64,000 nucleotides of DNA from an uncultured Methanobrevibacter sp. (GCF_937881195.1 NZ_CALGFC010000006.1:20323-84322); one strand, 5' to 3'. Positions 26,768 to 36,606 are shown, numbered from the stretch's first letter. Numbers and translations are program-made. Notes: a model not told the origin generated them from the letters alone.

Positions 26768-28015
26768 ATGTTTGATCTTATTTTAGCTTGCTTTTTAGGT
26801 ATTTTATGTGGTGCAGTAACTGGATTAATTCCAGGGATTCATGTTAACACAGCAGGAGCTATAATTTTCACATTTTCTGCATTTTTACTTGAAATTTTCA
26901 CACCAGAATTCCTCTGTGTTTTTTTAGTAGCTATGTCAATTGCCCATGCATTGATAGAATTTATTCCTTCTATATTATTAGGAGTACCTGATGAAGCTAC
27001 AGCAGTATCTGTTTTGCCAGGACATCGTATGGTTTTAGAAGGTAGATCTAAAGAAGCTATTAGGATAGTAGGGATTGGAGGCTTTGGGGCAATTATTGTT
27101 ATTATAATAATGCTTCCTATTTTCATGTTTTTTTTGCCAGTTGTACAGGGAATAATTAAACCTTATACGTTTATAATACTTTTAATAGTTTCAATATATA
27201 TTCTTTGGAGGCTTAGTAGTAGTAAAAAGTCTTTCATATGGTCTTCAATATTGTTTATTTTTTCTGGTATATTGGGGTGGACTATTTTTCAAACTCCTAT
27301 ATCCTCAGGGCTTTCTATGATGTGTATATTTTCAGGATTATTTGGAATAAGCACTATATTGTTCAGTTTAAATGACAATTCTTTTGTACCTCATCAAAAT
27401 AAATTTTACACTCTTGATTTAAATAGTAACATGTTAAGGGGTATATTTGCTGGTGGAGTTTCTGGGGCTATTCTTGGATTTTTACCAGGATTTGGGCCTG
27501 CACAGGGAAGTATGATTGCACAAACAGTTGCTGGAGGAGGAGGTGAAGATAACACTGAAAATTTTCTATGTTCTATTAGTGGACTGAACACTTCTGATAC
27601 ATTATTTTCTCTTATATGTATTTACCTTATAGGTAATCCTAGGAGCGGGATAGCTGTTTACATGAATTACTTAATAAGCACATTTAATTTATATCACTTA
27701 CTTATATTTACTTTCACGGCTCTTGTGGCAGTATCTATATCATTGATTCTATGCTTAAAGTTAGGTGATAGTTTTTCAAAGATAATGCAAAATTTAAACT
27801 ATAAAAAATTATCTATTACAGTTATAATTTTAATGATAGTAATTTTATATATATTCACAATAATTTACAAAGCTAATATTTTTTATATAACTCTTGCTCT
27901 TATTACATCAACTGCAATGGGATTACTTCCACATTATCTTGGTGTATCTAAATCTCATTTAATGGGGGTTTTAATAATCCCTGCAATGATAATTTATTTA
28001 GGCATACTTATGTAA
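26768..28015 (+). CDS. TctA-family (DUF112) integral membrane protein
   Basis: 415 residues with about ten hydrophobic helices. It carries the TctA-type glycine-rich motifs near the N-terminus (GLIPGIHVNT, and LGVPDEATAVSVLPGHRM) and a repeat of these in the second half (GFLPGFGPAQGS). TctA is the large permease subunit of bacterial tricarboxylate transporters. No TctB or TctC homolog is adjacent, so this archaeal form may work alone and its substrate is unknown. AGGTGAGATAGG precedes the ATG. Confidence 0.8.
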   Translation: MFDLILACFLGILCGAVTGLIPGIHVNTAGAIIFTFSAFLLEIFTPEFLCVFLVAMSIAHALIEFIPSILLGVPDEATAVSVLPGHRMVLEGRSKEAIRIVGIGGFGAIIVIIIMLPIFMFFLPVVQGIIKPYTFIILLIVSIYILWRLSSSKKSFIWSSILFIFSGILGWTIFQTPISSGLSMMCIFSGLFGISTILFSLNDNSFVPHQNKFYTLDLNSNMLRGIFAGGVSGAILGFLPGFGPAQGSMIAQTVAGGGGEDNTENFLCSISGLNTSDTLFSLICIYLIGNPRSGIAVYMNYLISTFNLYHLLIFTFTALVAVSISLILCLKLGDSFSKIMQNLNYKKLSITVIILMIVILYIFTIIYKANIFYITLALITSTAMGLLPHYLGVSKSHLMGVLIIPAMIIYLGILM

Positions 28016-28321
28016 ATCTTTGTAAATATTCTAATTTTTATTCTATTTTTATCAACTTTCGACTATTGTTTCTATTTTTTAATTTTCATTTTTAATTTTC
28101 ATTTTTTTATTTTTAATTCGAAACTTAATATTAAATTTTAGATTATAATAAATTCTTATTGTATAAAATATTTAAAAAGATTATTATATATTTAGATTAT
28201 ATTCAAAAAATTATTAAGGTATGTTAAACATAATATAATATCAATAATAAATAATAGTTATTAAATTTTTAATATTTGTTATTAAATATTTAGTTTCTAA
28301 AAATTAAGTTTAGGTGATAAT
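28016..28321. other. AT-rich spacer
   Basis: 306 bp with T-rich tracts right after the TctA-like gene, a likely terminator. Nothing else recognised. Confidence 0.45.
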
Positions 28322-28756
28322 ATGACTGAAAATTCTATTAAAACAACAGTGGATGAACTAAAGAAGCTTCTTAATGTAAAAAATTTTATTGGAGAACCAA
28401 TAGAAACTGAAGATAAAATATTAATTCCTTTTATGAAATGGGGAATAGGTTTTGGGGCTGGTCAAATGAATAATTCCAATTCTGAAGGGGGATTTGGTTC
28501 AGGTGCGGCTGCAGGGATTGAACCCATTTCAATAGTTGTTGTTGATAAAAAATCTGATGGAATTGATGGGGTAAGAGTATTAAATTTAACAAAGGCCACT
28601 GAAACTAGTAAAGCGATATCAGAATTAGGTATTGTTGCTACAGATTTAATAAAAGAAGTTATATCTAACTATAATGAAAAACAAGCTGGAAAATCTGGAG
28701 ATAATCCTTTAGAAAATCAAAATGTTGAATCTAATGTTGTAAAAGATTCTGAATAA
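28322..28756 (+). CDS. GerW/YtfJ family protein
   Basis: 144 residues. It has the YtfJ pattern: an N-terminal VDELKKLLNVKNFIGEPIE segment, then a glycine-rich region (GIGFGAGQM, GGFGSGAAAG) and the IEPISIVVVD strand. In Bacillus this family is linked to spores (GerW), but it also occurs in non-sporulating bacteria and archaea with unknown function. AGGTGATAAT precedes the ATG. The next gene encodes a DUF2953 protein, the same pairing as ytfI-ytfJ in Firmicutes. Confidence 0.85.
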   Translation: MTENSIKTTVDELKKLLNVKNFIGEPIETEDKILIPFMKWGIGFGAGQMNNSNSEGGFGSGAAAGIEPISIVVVDKKSDGIDGVRVLNLTKATETSKAISELGIVATDLIKEVISNYNEKQAGKSGDNPLENQNVESNVVKDSE

Positions 28757-28826
28757 TTTTAATTATATTATTAACAATATTATATATTAATATTTTAAAT
28801 TTACATAAAAGGATAGCTTGGTTACT

Positions 28827-29531
28827 ATGATTATAGAAATAATAGTGGGTTTAATTATTTTTATAATTATTTTGATATTAATTTTTTTATATTTTGGTTT
28901 AAATATAAATATTTTTTTAAATAAAAGAGGAAATGATTTTAAAGGGCAAATTGAAGTTAAATTCTCAATTTTTAAAATTTTTTCTAAAAACTTTCCAGAT
29001 GATGAAAAAAATAAAAAACCTGAAAACGACAAAAAAGAAAATATAAAAAGAAAGTCTAATGATATTAAAGATAAAAATAGCTCTGAAGATTTGGATGATG
29101 AATTAAATAAAAATAATAGTGCTAAAGATAAAGATAATGTGAAGGATAAAAATTCTAAAAATAAATTAAATGAATTTAGAGAATTATTTCCTCTTATTTC
29201 AACTAACTTTTGGGATATTTTAGATTTAATCGAGTCTCTATTATATTCAGTAAATTTAAAAAAATTTAAGCTTCATTTAATATTAGGATTTTCTAGCCCT
29301 GTTAATACTGCAACTACTTTAGGCTATATTTGGGCTTTTTCAGCTACTCCTAATTTATCTAAATCTTTTAATTTATCTGCAGAGCCAATATTTAATAAAG
29401 AAATTTTTGATTTTGAAAGTGAGATTGTATTTAAAATAAGTCTTTTAAAACCAGTATTAAAAATTTTTAAATTATTAACTAAAAAAAGCATGATTAAACT
29501 TATATTAAAATTAAGGAAGTTTTTCAAATGA
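28827..29531 (+). CDS. DUF2953 (YtfI-like) membrane-anchored protein
   Basis: 234 residues from the ATG at 28827; a TTG at 28818 would add three. One N-terminal transmembrane helix (about residues 1-25) is followed by a lysine/aspartate-rich low-complexity linker (about 55-110). A C-terminal domain contains LGFSSPVNTATTLGYIWAF, typical of DUF2953. It sits 70 bp after the GerW/YtfJ gene. Its stop overlaps the next start (ATGA). Function is unknown; the pairing suggests a shared membrane-associated process with YtfJ. Confidence 0.75.
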   Translation: MIIEIIVGLIIFIIILILIFLYFGLNINIFLNKRGNDFKGQIEVKFSIFKIFSKNFPDDEKNKKPENDKKENIKRKSNDIKDKNSSEDLDDELNKNNSAKDKDNVKDKNSKNKLNEFRELFPLISTNFWDILDLIESLLYSVNLKKFKLHLILGFSSPVNTATTLGYIWAFSATPNLSKSFNLSAEPIFNKEIFDFESEIVFKISLLKPVLKIFKLLTKKSMIKLILKLRKFFK

Positions 29532-29833
29532 TTAAAGATAATTTATCTGATATTTTTAATTTTAATATAATTGATGAGAGATTTTTTACAGAAGGATTTG
29601 ATTTAGGTAATTTAAAAATTTATCCCTATTACGATCTTTCTATAATAATTTTAGATTCTGAAGAATCTGGTGTTTTCTCTATAAAACCTTTAGCTATAAT
29701 TATTTCTAATTTTAATAGTAATAATGATATTGAATATTATTTATATTATATTGATGAATCTAAAAAGAGTGAAAATTCTGATAAAATTATTATAGAAAAA
29801 TTTTGTGAGGATATTTTGAATTTAAATAACTAA
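29528..29833 (+). CDS. Hypothetical protein, coupled to the DUF2953 gene
   Basis: 101 residues, acidic and hydrophilic, with no transmembrane helix. I do not recognise the family. The ATG lies inside the DUF2953 stop codon (ATGA overlap), which indicates translational coupling. The 3' end overlaps the convergent methyltransferase-like gene by 12 bp. It may be a partner of the YtfI/YtfJ pair. Confidence 0.6.
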   Translation: MIKDNLSDIFNFNIIDERFFTEGFDLGNLKIYPYYDLSIIILDSEESGVFSIKPLAIIISNFNSNNDIEYYLYYIDESKKSENSDKIIIEKFCEDILNLNN

Positions 29834-31141
29834 TATATCCACTGCTATTTTTTCAGCAATTTTTTTAATTTCGTCTGTGTTTACTTGAGGAAAACAGTCT
29901 AATATGCATATATCAAATTCTTTATTTTCACTATTTTTATTGAATTCATAACTTTTTAGTTTATAATATAATTCTTCTAGAGAAAAATTATATATTCTAA
30001 AATTTTTTCCAATAGAAATTTCAAAATTTTCATAATTATTTTTTATTATTTTTAGATTTTTATCCCTATTTTTGCTTTTAGTATTATAATTTCTAGAATT
30101 ATTTCTATTATAACCCTCATTTATATTATAATTATCATTTATATTATAACTATTATTTTTATTATTCCTATTATTTTTATTATTCCAATTATTTTTATTA
30201 CTATAAATATTATTTCTAAAATCTACCTTGTTTAGGCTATCTTCAATCCATTTTTCTGATTTATTTTGATTAAATCGTTCTTTAATCATTTTAAATCCAT
30301 TTGCTTCTAAATTTACTAATGTCATAATTGTAGAAGGTTTCCAAACATCATTAAATACTACTTCTTTAACTCCTAATTTAAGTAAAAATATTCCTAAAGT
30401 TCCATTGCCACAAGTACCATCTAAAACTTTTAACTTTGATATTTCTTCTTTAGAATAGTTTTTTGATTTTAGATAGTTACATATACTAACTATTTTACTT
30501 TCTGATGTATTTGGAAATTCTATGTAACTTAGGTGCTGAACTTTATTTATAGCTATTTTTCCCATTGGTGTTTGAATTATATCACATCTAATATCATTTC
30601 CTTTAAGAATTTTATATGAATTTTCTTCACTATTTGCATCTAATTTTCCAACGGTGTCTTTAGGATTTCCCTTTAAAACTCCTTTTATTTCACTAACTTC
30701 TTCTAATATTATTTCAGCAATATCTCTTGTTAAATTATCATGTAAAATAATCAATGAATCATTTTTAAGGTATATATTATGGGGATTATTTGTTAATGGA
30801 GTTAACAATGGGACGGGTCCATTTCTAAGATTATATTCTCGTAATTTAACTTTTTCGGTTTTCATTATCTTTAAAACATGGGTCATTATTATATCTAAAT
30901 GTCTTTTTCCACAATCACATCTACCAAAGGTGTTGTCAATATCAGATAAATTTACTTGTTCGTCTATTCTTTTAAATTTTTTAATCTTAATTGGAAGATT
31001 AGTATCGCATTCAGAGCATTTTTGTGTTTTTTTTAAATTATTATGGATATTTTCAATATTAATTATTTCCTTTGATAGGTCATAACTTAATCTATCAATG
31101 TTAAGTTGTTTGTAATTTTTTGAAAATATTATTTTTTCCAT
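29822..31141 (-). CDS. Predicted SAM-dependent methyltransferase-like protein with Asn-rich insert
   Basis: 439 residues. The N-terminal part has a probable zinc site (CSECD near residue 42 and GRCDCGKRH near 93). A Rossmann-type methyltransferase motif I lies near residues 244-256 (VLDGTCGNGTLGIFL), with an acidic loop (FNDVWKP). An Asn/Lys/Tyr-rich low-complexity insert at about residues 310-365 is encoded by short DNA repeats, after which the fold resumes and ends ICILDCFPQV. I cannot name a substrate. A TATA-like box about 27 bp upstream of the ATG and the lack of a ribosome binding site suggest a leaderless mRNA. Confidence 0.65.
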   Translation of the reverse strand: MEKIIFSKNYKQLNIDRLSYDLSKEIINIENIHNNLKKTQKCSECDTNLPIKIKKFKRIDEQVNLSDIDNTFGRCDCGKRHLDIIMTHVLKIMKTEKVKLREYNLRNGPVPLLTPLTNNPHNIYLKNDSLIILHDNLTRDIAEIILEEVSEIKGVLKGNPKDTVGKLDANSEENSYKILKGNDIRCDIIQTPMGKIAINKVQHLSYIEFPNTSESKIVSICNYLKSKNYSKEEISKLKVLDGTCGNGTLGIFLLKLGVKEVVFNDVWKPSTIMTLVNLEANGFKMIKERFNQNKSEKWIEDSLNKVDFRNNIYSNKNNWNNKNNRNNKNNSYNINDNYNINEGYNRNNSRNYNTKSKNRDKNLKIIKNNYENFEISIGKNFRIYNFSLEELYYKLKSYEFNKNSENKEFDICILDCFPQVNTDEIKKIAEKIAVDILVI

Positions 31142-31423
31142 AATATTATTTTGTTTTCGTTATCTTTATATCTTACTTTAATCAATAGTAATATTAAAAT
31201 AATAATAATTAGTATTATTTTATTATTTAAGAAGGTAATTATCATCTCTCTTTATAATTATCTCCTTTCTTTACTAGATTTATATTATTTATAATATTTT
31301 TTTGGATAATATGAGTATATTTTTTCTGGATAATAAGTGGATGATTCCAATATAATACTATTTAAAATTGTTATTTTATCAAATCTATTATTTTTATTAA
31401 AATATGTTTAATCCGGTGAATTT

Positions 31424-33073
31424 ATGATAGATAATAAAGAGAAAAAAGATGAAAATTTAAAATATAAGTTTAAAAGCACTAATAATTTAATTCCTAAATA
31501 TAAATTGATGAATTCAAATTTTTCAAAGTTAGAAAAGACTTTATTGGAAGAATTAAGAAATAATCTAGTTGATTTAGCTGTATCTTCAGGTAAAAATTCT
31601 AAAATAAATGAAAATGAGTTATTTTTAGATATCAAAGAGTTTTTAACTAAGAAAATAATCAACAAAACTGATAATACTAATTATGATTTTTCAGATTTTA
31701 TTTCTAAAGATTTATTGGAAATTTATAATGGGTCTATTGATGAAATAAATAATAAAAAATCAAGACTTAAAAATTCAAAAAAGAAGGGGATAAACCAAAA
31801 TGATAAAAGTTATGTTGAGGACATTTTTAATTCTAGATATTTAGAGGAGAATATCATTGATAAAAAAATTGATGAATTAGCTAATAAACTATTCAAAGAG
31901 ATTATTGGTTATGGTGAACTTGATTCTTTAATAAATGATGATAAACTTGAGGAAATAATGATAATTGGTGTCAATAAACCAGTTTTTGTTTATCATAGGG
32001 ACCATGGTATGATGGAATCAAATTTAGTATTTGAAAATGTTGAGGAAATTCTTTCAGTTATTGATTCAATAGCTCGTCAAGTAAATAGGAGAATAGATCA
32101 AGAATCTCCAATTATGGATGCAAGACTTGAAAATGGCTCACGAGTTAATGCTACTATTTCTCCAATATCTGCAGATGGGCCTTCTTTAACTATAAGAAAG
32201 TTTAAAAAAGATCCTTTGACAATAATTGATATAATAAATGAGAAAACTTTAAATTGTGAATTGGCTGCTTTTTTATGGTTGTGTATTGATGGGCTTGGCG
32301 TGAATCCTGCTAATACTATTATTTCTGGAGGAACAAGTTCTGGGAAAACAACAACTTTAAATTCATTATCTGCATTTATAAATCCTCGAGAAAGAATAAT
32401 AACAATAGAAGACACTCTTGAACTTCAAATACCTCAAAAACATATTTTAAGATTAGAAACAAGAGTTTCAAACATTGAAAATAAAGGAGAGTTAACAATG
32501 GATGATTTACTTAAAAATTCTCTAAGGCAAAGACCAGATAGAATAATTGTAGGTGAAGTAAGAGGAAAAGAAGCAGTAACTCTTTTTACAGCACTTAACA
32601 CTGGACATTCTGGATTTGGAACACTTCATTCAAATAGTTCAAGGGAAACTATAACTCGCCTTACAAACGCTCCTATGAATGTTCCAGAAATGATGATTTC
32701 TGCAATTGATTTTATTATAATGCAGAATAGAATTTATCGATCTGATGGTGTTTCTATTCGTAGGATTACCGAGGTTGTTGAAGTTGTAGGTATTGAAGAG
32801 GGAACTATTCAATTAAATAAAATTTTTCAATGGAATTCTAAAGAAGATAAAATTGAAAATGTGTCAATTTCATCTAAAACATTAGAAAAAATTGCAAATA
32901 CTAAAGGTATTGAAATGAAAACTATCTTTGACGAAATAAATAAAAGAAAAAATGTTTTAGAATTTTTATCTAATAATAATATTAGAAGTTTTCATGAACT
33001 GAATATGTTTATTGGTAATTACTATTTAGATTCTAAAATCGTTTTGGAGTATATTTCTAATTTTGATCATTAA
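31424..33073 (+). CDS. Archaeal type II/IV secretion ATPase (TadA/CpaF, FlaI-like)
   Basis: 549 residues. The catalytic domain has Walker A GGTSSGKTT near residues 304-312, then ITIEDTLELQ and the Asp/His boxes (VGEVRGKEAV, GHSGFGTLHS). This is the hexameric motor of type IV pilus and archaellum-like systems. The N-terminal ~180 residues are lysine-rich and hydrophilic, longer than in CpaF, and probably form a cytoplasmic domain. CCGGTGAATTT precedes the ATG. The next gene encodes a TadC/FlaJ-like membrane protein, forming the minimal motor pair. Confidence 0.88.
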   Translation: MIDNKEKKDENLKYKFKSTNNLIPKYKLMNSNFSKLEKTLLEELRNNLVDLAVSSGKNSKINENELFLDIKEFLTKKIINKTDNTNYDFSDFISKDLLEIYNGSIDEINNKKSRLKNSKKKGINQNDKSYVEDIFNSRYLEENIIDKKIDELANKLFKEIIGYGELDSLINDDKLEEIMIIGVNKPVFVYHRDHGMMESNLVFENVEEILSVIDSIARQVNRRIDQESPIMDARLENGSRVNATISPISADGPSLTIRKFKKDPLTIIDIINEKTLNCELAAFLWLCIDGLGVNPANTIISGGTSSGKTTTLNSLSAFINPRERIITIEDTLELQIPQKHILRLETRVSNIENKGELTMDDLLKNSLRQRPDRIIVGEVRGKEAVTLFTALNTGHSGFGTLHSNSSRETITRLTNAPMNVPEMMISAIDFIIMQNRIYRSDGVSIRRITEVVEVVGIEEGTIQLNKIFQWNSKEDKIENVSISSKTLEKIANTKGIEMKTIFDEINKRKNVLEFLSNNNIRSFHELNMFIGNYYLDSKIVLEYISNFDH

Positions 33074-33148
33074 AATACATAATTTTTATTAAAGGATGTA
33101 GATATTATTTTAAAACAATTCTTTATATTATTGTCTGAGATGTTAATA

Positions 33149-34195
33149 ATGTTATATAATCTATTTTTTAAGTTTTTTTGGCTTTTTGGTGATTTTACTA
33201 GTCGCTATATTTTTAATAATAAAAATAATAATAAATATATTACTAAAGATAATAATCATAAAAAAGATTTAGATAATAAATTGAGTATTGGAAATTACTT
33301 ATTTAATGTCTATTGTTTTTTTGAGGATATTTTGAGTTTTTTAGCAAAAAAAGACATAAAAAATGAAAATACTATTTTTGATTATCAAAAAAATTTTCAA
33401 AAAGAATATTTTAATATTATTCTTAATACTAAGATTCTCAATAATAAATTTATAGATTTTTTTATTATAAAATATATCCTAAAATATATGGATATTAAAA
33501 TATTTTTATTTATTCTGTTTTCATTTTTCATAGCTTCTATAATTTTATTCTTTTTCTTTTTTGGATTTGAAATCGCTTTATCCATTATAATTTTATATAT
33601 AATTGGGATATTATGGATTATTACTTCTCCCAAAAGAAATATGGAAAAAAATAAGCTTGAAATATCCAATGAACTCCCTTATGCCCTTCGTCAGATGGTT
33701 ACAGAGTTAAGGTCAGGAAAAGGGTTACATGATGTTATGGATTCAATATCCAATTCTGGATATGGATCATTGTCCTATGAATTTTCAGTAGTCATTGAAG
33801 AAATTAAATATGGTGAAACAACTGAAAAAGCACTATTTAATTTATCCAATAGGGTTTCTTCTGATGGATTAAATCGAGTGACTCAGCAAATTATTGGTAC
33901 TATTAAAACCGGGGGAAATCTTTCTTCTAATCTTAATATAATTGCTGAAGATATTTCCCATGATATTCAACTCAAATTGAAAGATTATTCTCAGAAATTG
34001 AACGCATTTGTAATGATTTATACTTTTATAGCAATATTAGGGCCAGTAATTTTATTAATAATGTTAATGGCAGCATCTACAGTAATGGGAGATATAATTC
34101 CAAGTAATTTGGTCCTGATTATTTATATATTCTTTTTTCCAATTTTAATAATATTTATGGGAGTTATGATGAAAAAGATGGAACCAGTTTTATGA
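33149..34195 (+). CDS. Type II secretion system F-domain protein (TadC/FlaJ-like)
   Basis: 348 residues from the ATG at 33149, which has GAGATGTTAATA before it; the frame extends to a TTG at 33131. Hydrophobic segments cluster near residues 115-155 and at the C-terminus (two helices after FVMIYTFIAILGPV). The T2SSF domain lies between, about residues 170-300. It is the membrane platform that works with the upstream ATPase. No prepilin or prepilin peptidase gene is next to it, so the filament or cargo is unknown. Confidence 0.8.
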   Translation: MLYNLFFKFFWLFGDFTSRYIFNNKNNNKYITKDNNHKKDLDNKLSIGNYLFNVYCFFEDILSFLAKKDIKNENTIFDYQKNFQKEYFNIILNTKILNNKFIDFFIIKYILKYMDIKIFLFILFSFFIASIILFFFFFGFEIALSIIILYIIGILWIITSPKRNMEKNKLEISNELPYALRQMVTELRSGKGLHDVMDSISNSGYGSLSYEFSVVIEEIKYGETTEKALFNLSNRVSSDGLNRVTQQIIGTIKTGGNLSSNLNIIAEDISHDIQLKLKDYSQKLNAFVMIYTFIAILGPVILLIMLMAASTVMGDIIPSNLVLIIYIFFFPILIIFMGVMMKKMEPVL

Positions 34196-34207
34196 AAAAT
34201 AAAATAA

Positions 34208-35059
34208 TTAAGGTTGGTTTTGATTTTTAAGTTTTGCTTTAAAGATTTCATCAGAAGCATCTTTGGCAGTTAACTTCATATGAACATTTAAACCTTTTTT
34301 TTGCAATCTATGTAATATTTCGGATGATTTTGGAGGTTTTAAATGAGCTTCTATTAATAACTTATGATTTGAAAAAACTTCTTCAGTATTTCCTTGATTT
34401 ATTATTTTTCCATGATGCAATACAAAGATTTTATCTGCAAATTCTGTTATCATTTCTACATCATGAGAAGATATAACAATACTCATCCCTTCTTTATTTA
34501 AATCATTTAAAATCTTTAAAACCTGTTCAACACCTTGAGGATCTAAACCTGCTGTAGGTTCGTCTAATATCATGATTTCAGGGCGCATTGCAATTACTCC
34601 TGCAATAGATACTCTTTTTTGTTGCCCTCCGCTTAAATGATGAGGGGGCTTATTTTCAAAACCAATCATCCCGACTAGTTCTAAAGACTCTTTTACTCTT
34701 TTATCTACTTCTTCTAATGATAATCCTAAATTCATAGGTCCAAAAGCCACATCCTCTATAACACTAGGTGCAAAAAGTTGATCATCTGGTTTTTGAAAAA
34801 CAACTCCAACTTTTTGTCTAACTTTCATTAATTCTTTCTTTTTATAAATAATAGGGTTACCATTTATTTTAATTAAACCTTCAGTAGGTTCACTCAATCC
34901 ATTAAAATGTGAAAATAAGGTTGATTTTCCTGCTCCATTAGATCCAATAACTGCTACCTTTTCTCCCTTTTTAATGGAAATATTAATGTTTTTTATTGCT
35001 TCTGTACCATCTGGATATGTAAATCCTAAATTTTCAGTTGATAAAACTGTTTCTTTCAT
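34208..35059 (-). CDS. cbiO: Cobalt/nickel ECF transporter ATPase (CbiO-like)
   Basis: 283 residues, ABC ATPase. Walker A is GSNGAGKST near residues 38-46; the signature LSGGQQKR and DEPTAGLDPQG follow. The C-terminal extension of about 70 residues resembles CbiO/EcfA. It couples ATP hydrolysis to metal import with CbiQ (17 bp upstream) and CbiM. GGAAGAGTATAAAA precedes the ATG. Nickel or cobalt cannot be distinguished from this subunit. Confidence 0.88.
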   Translation of the reverse strand: MKETVLSTENLGFTYPDGTEAIKNINISIKKGEKVAVIGSNGAGKSTLFSHFNGLSEPTEGLIKINGNPIIYKKKELMKVRQKVGVVFQKPDDQLFAPSVIEDVAFGPMNLGLSLEEVDKRVKESLELVGMIGFENKPPHHLSGGQQKRVSIAGVIAMRPEIMILDEPTAGLDPQGVEQVLKILNDLNKEGMSIVISSHDVEMITEFADKIFVLHHGKIINQGNTEEVFSNHKLLIEAHLKPPKSSEILHRLQKKGLNVHMKLTAKDASDEIFKAKLKNQNQP

Positions 35060-35076
35060 TTTTATACTCTTCCTTA

Positions 35077-35907
35077 TTATTTGTACAAAACAACACCAAA
35101 ATATCCTAGATATTCTGGATAAAAAGTTACTAAAATTTGTAAAATAATCACTAAACTAATAATTATGGATATGTAAATATAATCTGATTTATTTATATTT
35201 TTCCTCACATGGTATAAATCAGAACTATCAGAGAAACATCTACTAACCATGCTAGAGTATGTTTTTTCTCCTTTTTCATATGCCTTTAAAAACATCATAG
35301 CTATTGAATAACCTACCTGTTTAACTCTCCATTTATAAGGGGTCAACTTACTATGAATATCAAAATTTCTTGATTTTTGGGCTTTACGGATTGATTGAAG
35401 TTCATCAACAAAAATAAATAGGAATCTTACCATAATACTTAAAATCATGGCTAAATCTCGAGGCATTCCCAATTTTCTCAATGATTGAACAATTTCTTGC
35501 ATTGGGCTTGTTGAAGATAATAATACAATGCTGGTTAAACAAACAATCAACCTAGAGGTTAAAAGTATTGCCCAATTTAATCCTAAATCAGTAACATGTA
35601 TCCATGAAATAGAGCTCTGCCAAATTATGGTTCCTGGGTGAATAAATGGTTGAAATAATATAATAAATCCACCAAATGGTAAAAGTAGTGCTACTCTCAT
35701 AAATGTATTTTTAAAAGATAATTTAGCTAAAAATATCATTATTAATAAAAATATTTCAAAAACTAAAGGAACTATTAACTGATTAGAAAAAACTGTATAT
35801 ACTATTATAATCAAAACTGCAATAAGTTTTATTCTACCTTCTAAATCATGTATGATGGAGTGTTGAGATGACAATGATTCTAAGTCTAAAGTTTCGTTAA
35901 TATTCAT
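35077..35907 (-). CDS. cbiQ: ECF transporter transmembrane subunit CbiQ
   Basis: 276 residues with about six transmembrane helices. The CbiQ/EcfT coupling motif is visible as an Arg-rich segment (LRKLGMPRDLAMILSIMVRF). It transmits ATPase motion to the substrate-binding subunit. CGGAGAATATTTA precedes the ATG. Cotranscribed with cbiO but separated from cbiN/cbiM by 411 bp. Confidence 0.85.
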   Translation of the reverse strand: MNINETLDLESLSSQHSIIHDLEGRIKLIAVLIIIVYTVFSNQLIVPLVFEIFLLIMIFLAKLSFKNTFMRVALLLPFGGFIILFQPFIHPGTIIWQSSISWIHVTDLGLNWAILLTSRLIVCLTSIVLLSSTSPMQEIVQSLRKLGMPRDLAMILSIMVRFLFIFVDELQSIRKAQKSRNFDIHSKLTPYKWRVKQVGYSIAMMFLKAYEKGEKTYSSMVSRCFSDSSDLYHVRKNINKSDYIYISIIISLVIILQILVTFYPEYLGYFGVVLYK

Positions 35908-36318
35908 TAAATATTCTCCGGTTAATAAAAATTAAAATTTTCTCAGCAAAAAAAGTTATCTCAACTTAAAATCATATATATAAAATTTATTTACTTATTT
36001 TAATATCTCGCATTTTATTTGAATTTTATATATTGAATTTTATAAATATTTTTTATTTCTTAAAAGTTTTATTCTTTTTTAAAATTATATTTAATATTAT
36101 TTATATTTTTATTCTTATAATTAATAATCTTATTATTTAAATAAAATTATTAATCTTATACTTTTATAATAATTATAATAGGTTTTATTATTTTTAAAAG
36201 ATTAATAATTTTATTAAAAATTAATATTATTATTTAAATTAAAATTCTTATTTATAAAATTAAAAAATATAAGCTAGTTATAAAACTAACTTATAAATAT
36301 TATTTTTCATTTTTCATT
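35908..36318. other. Spacer inside the metal-transporter locus
   Basis: 411 bp of AT-rich DNA separating cbiN from cbiQ. Many TTAATAATTTTATTA-like phrases, no defined repeat, gene or RNA. Long enough to hold a separate promoter for cbiQ-cbiO. Confidence 0.45.
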
Positions 36319-36606
36319 TTAAGTTTTTTGTTTTCTAACTATATATGCTACTCCGAATCCTATAAGTAGTGTTATTATAATACCTAGAATTAAAGCAACT
36401 ATTTCACCAGCTACGCTGTCTCCCATTGTATAATCTGGAAATGGTGATTCAACAAAAGAATATGCAACACTCTCTCCAACAGACGAATCCTCTGCAGATT
36501 TTTCTAGTCCATCGGGATTACCAGATGCAATAAATGGGGACAAACCTGCAACTACAATACATATAATAATTCCAACTATAATTAGATATTTATCTCTCTT
36601 CTCCAT
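36319..36606 (-). CDS. CbiN-like/PDGLE-domain small membrane subunit
   Basis: 95 residues: one N-terminal and one C-terminal transmembrane helix around an extracytoplasmic loop with the NPDGLEKSAED motif. PDGLE proteins act as the small accessory subunit of CbiM/NikM-type importers. Its ATG follows the cbiM stop codon directly (TAG-ATG), so the pair is translationally coupled. The PDGLE motif is common in nickel-type systems, but that alone does not fix specificity. Confidence 0.82.
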   Translation of the reverse strand: MEKRDKYLIIVGIIICIVVAGLSPFIASGNPDGLEKSAEDSSVGESVAYSFVESPFPDYTMGDSVAGEIVALILGIIITLLIGFGVAYIVRKQKT

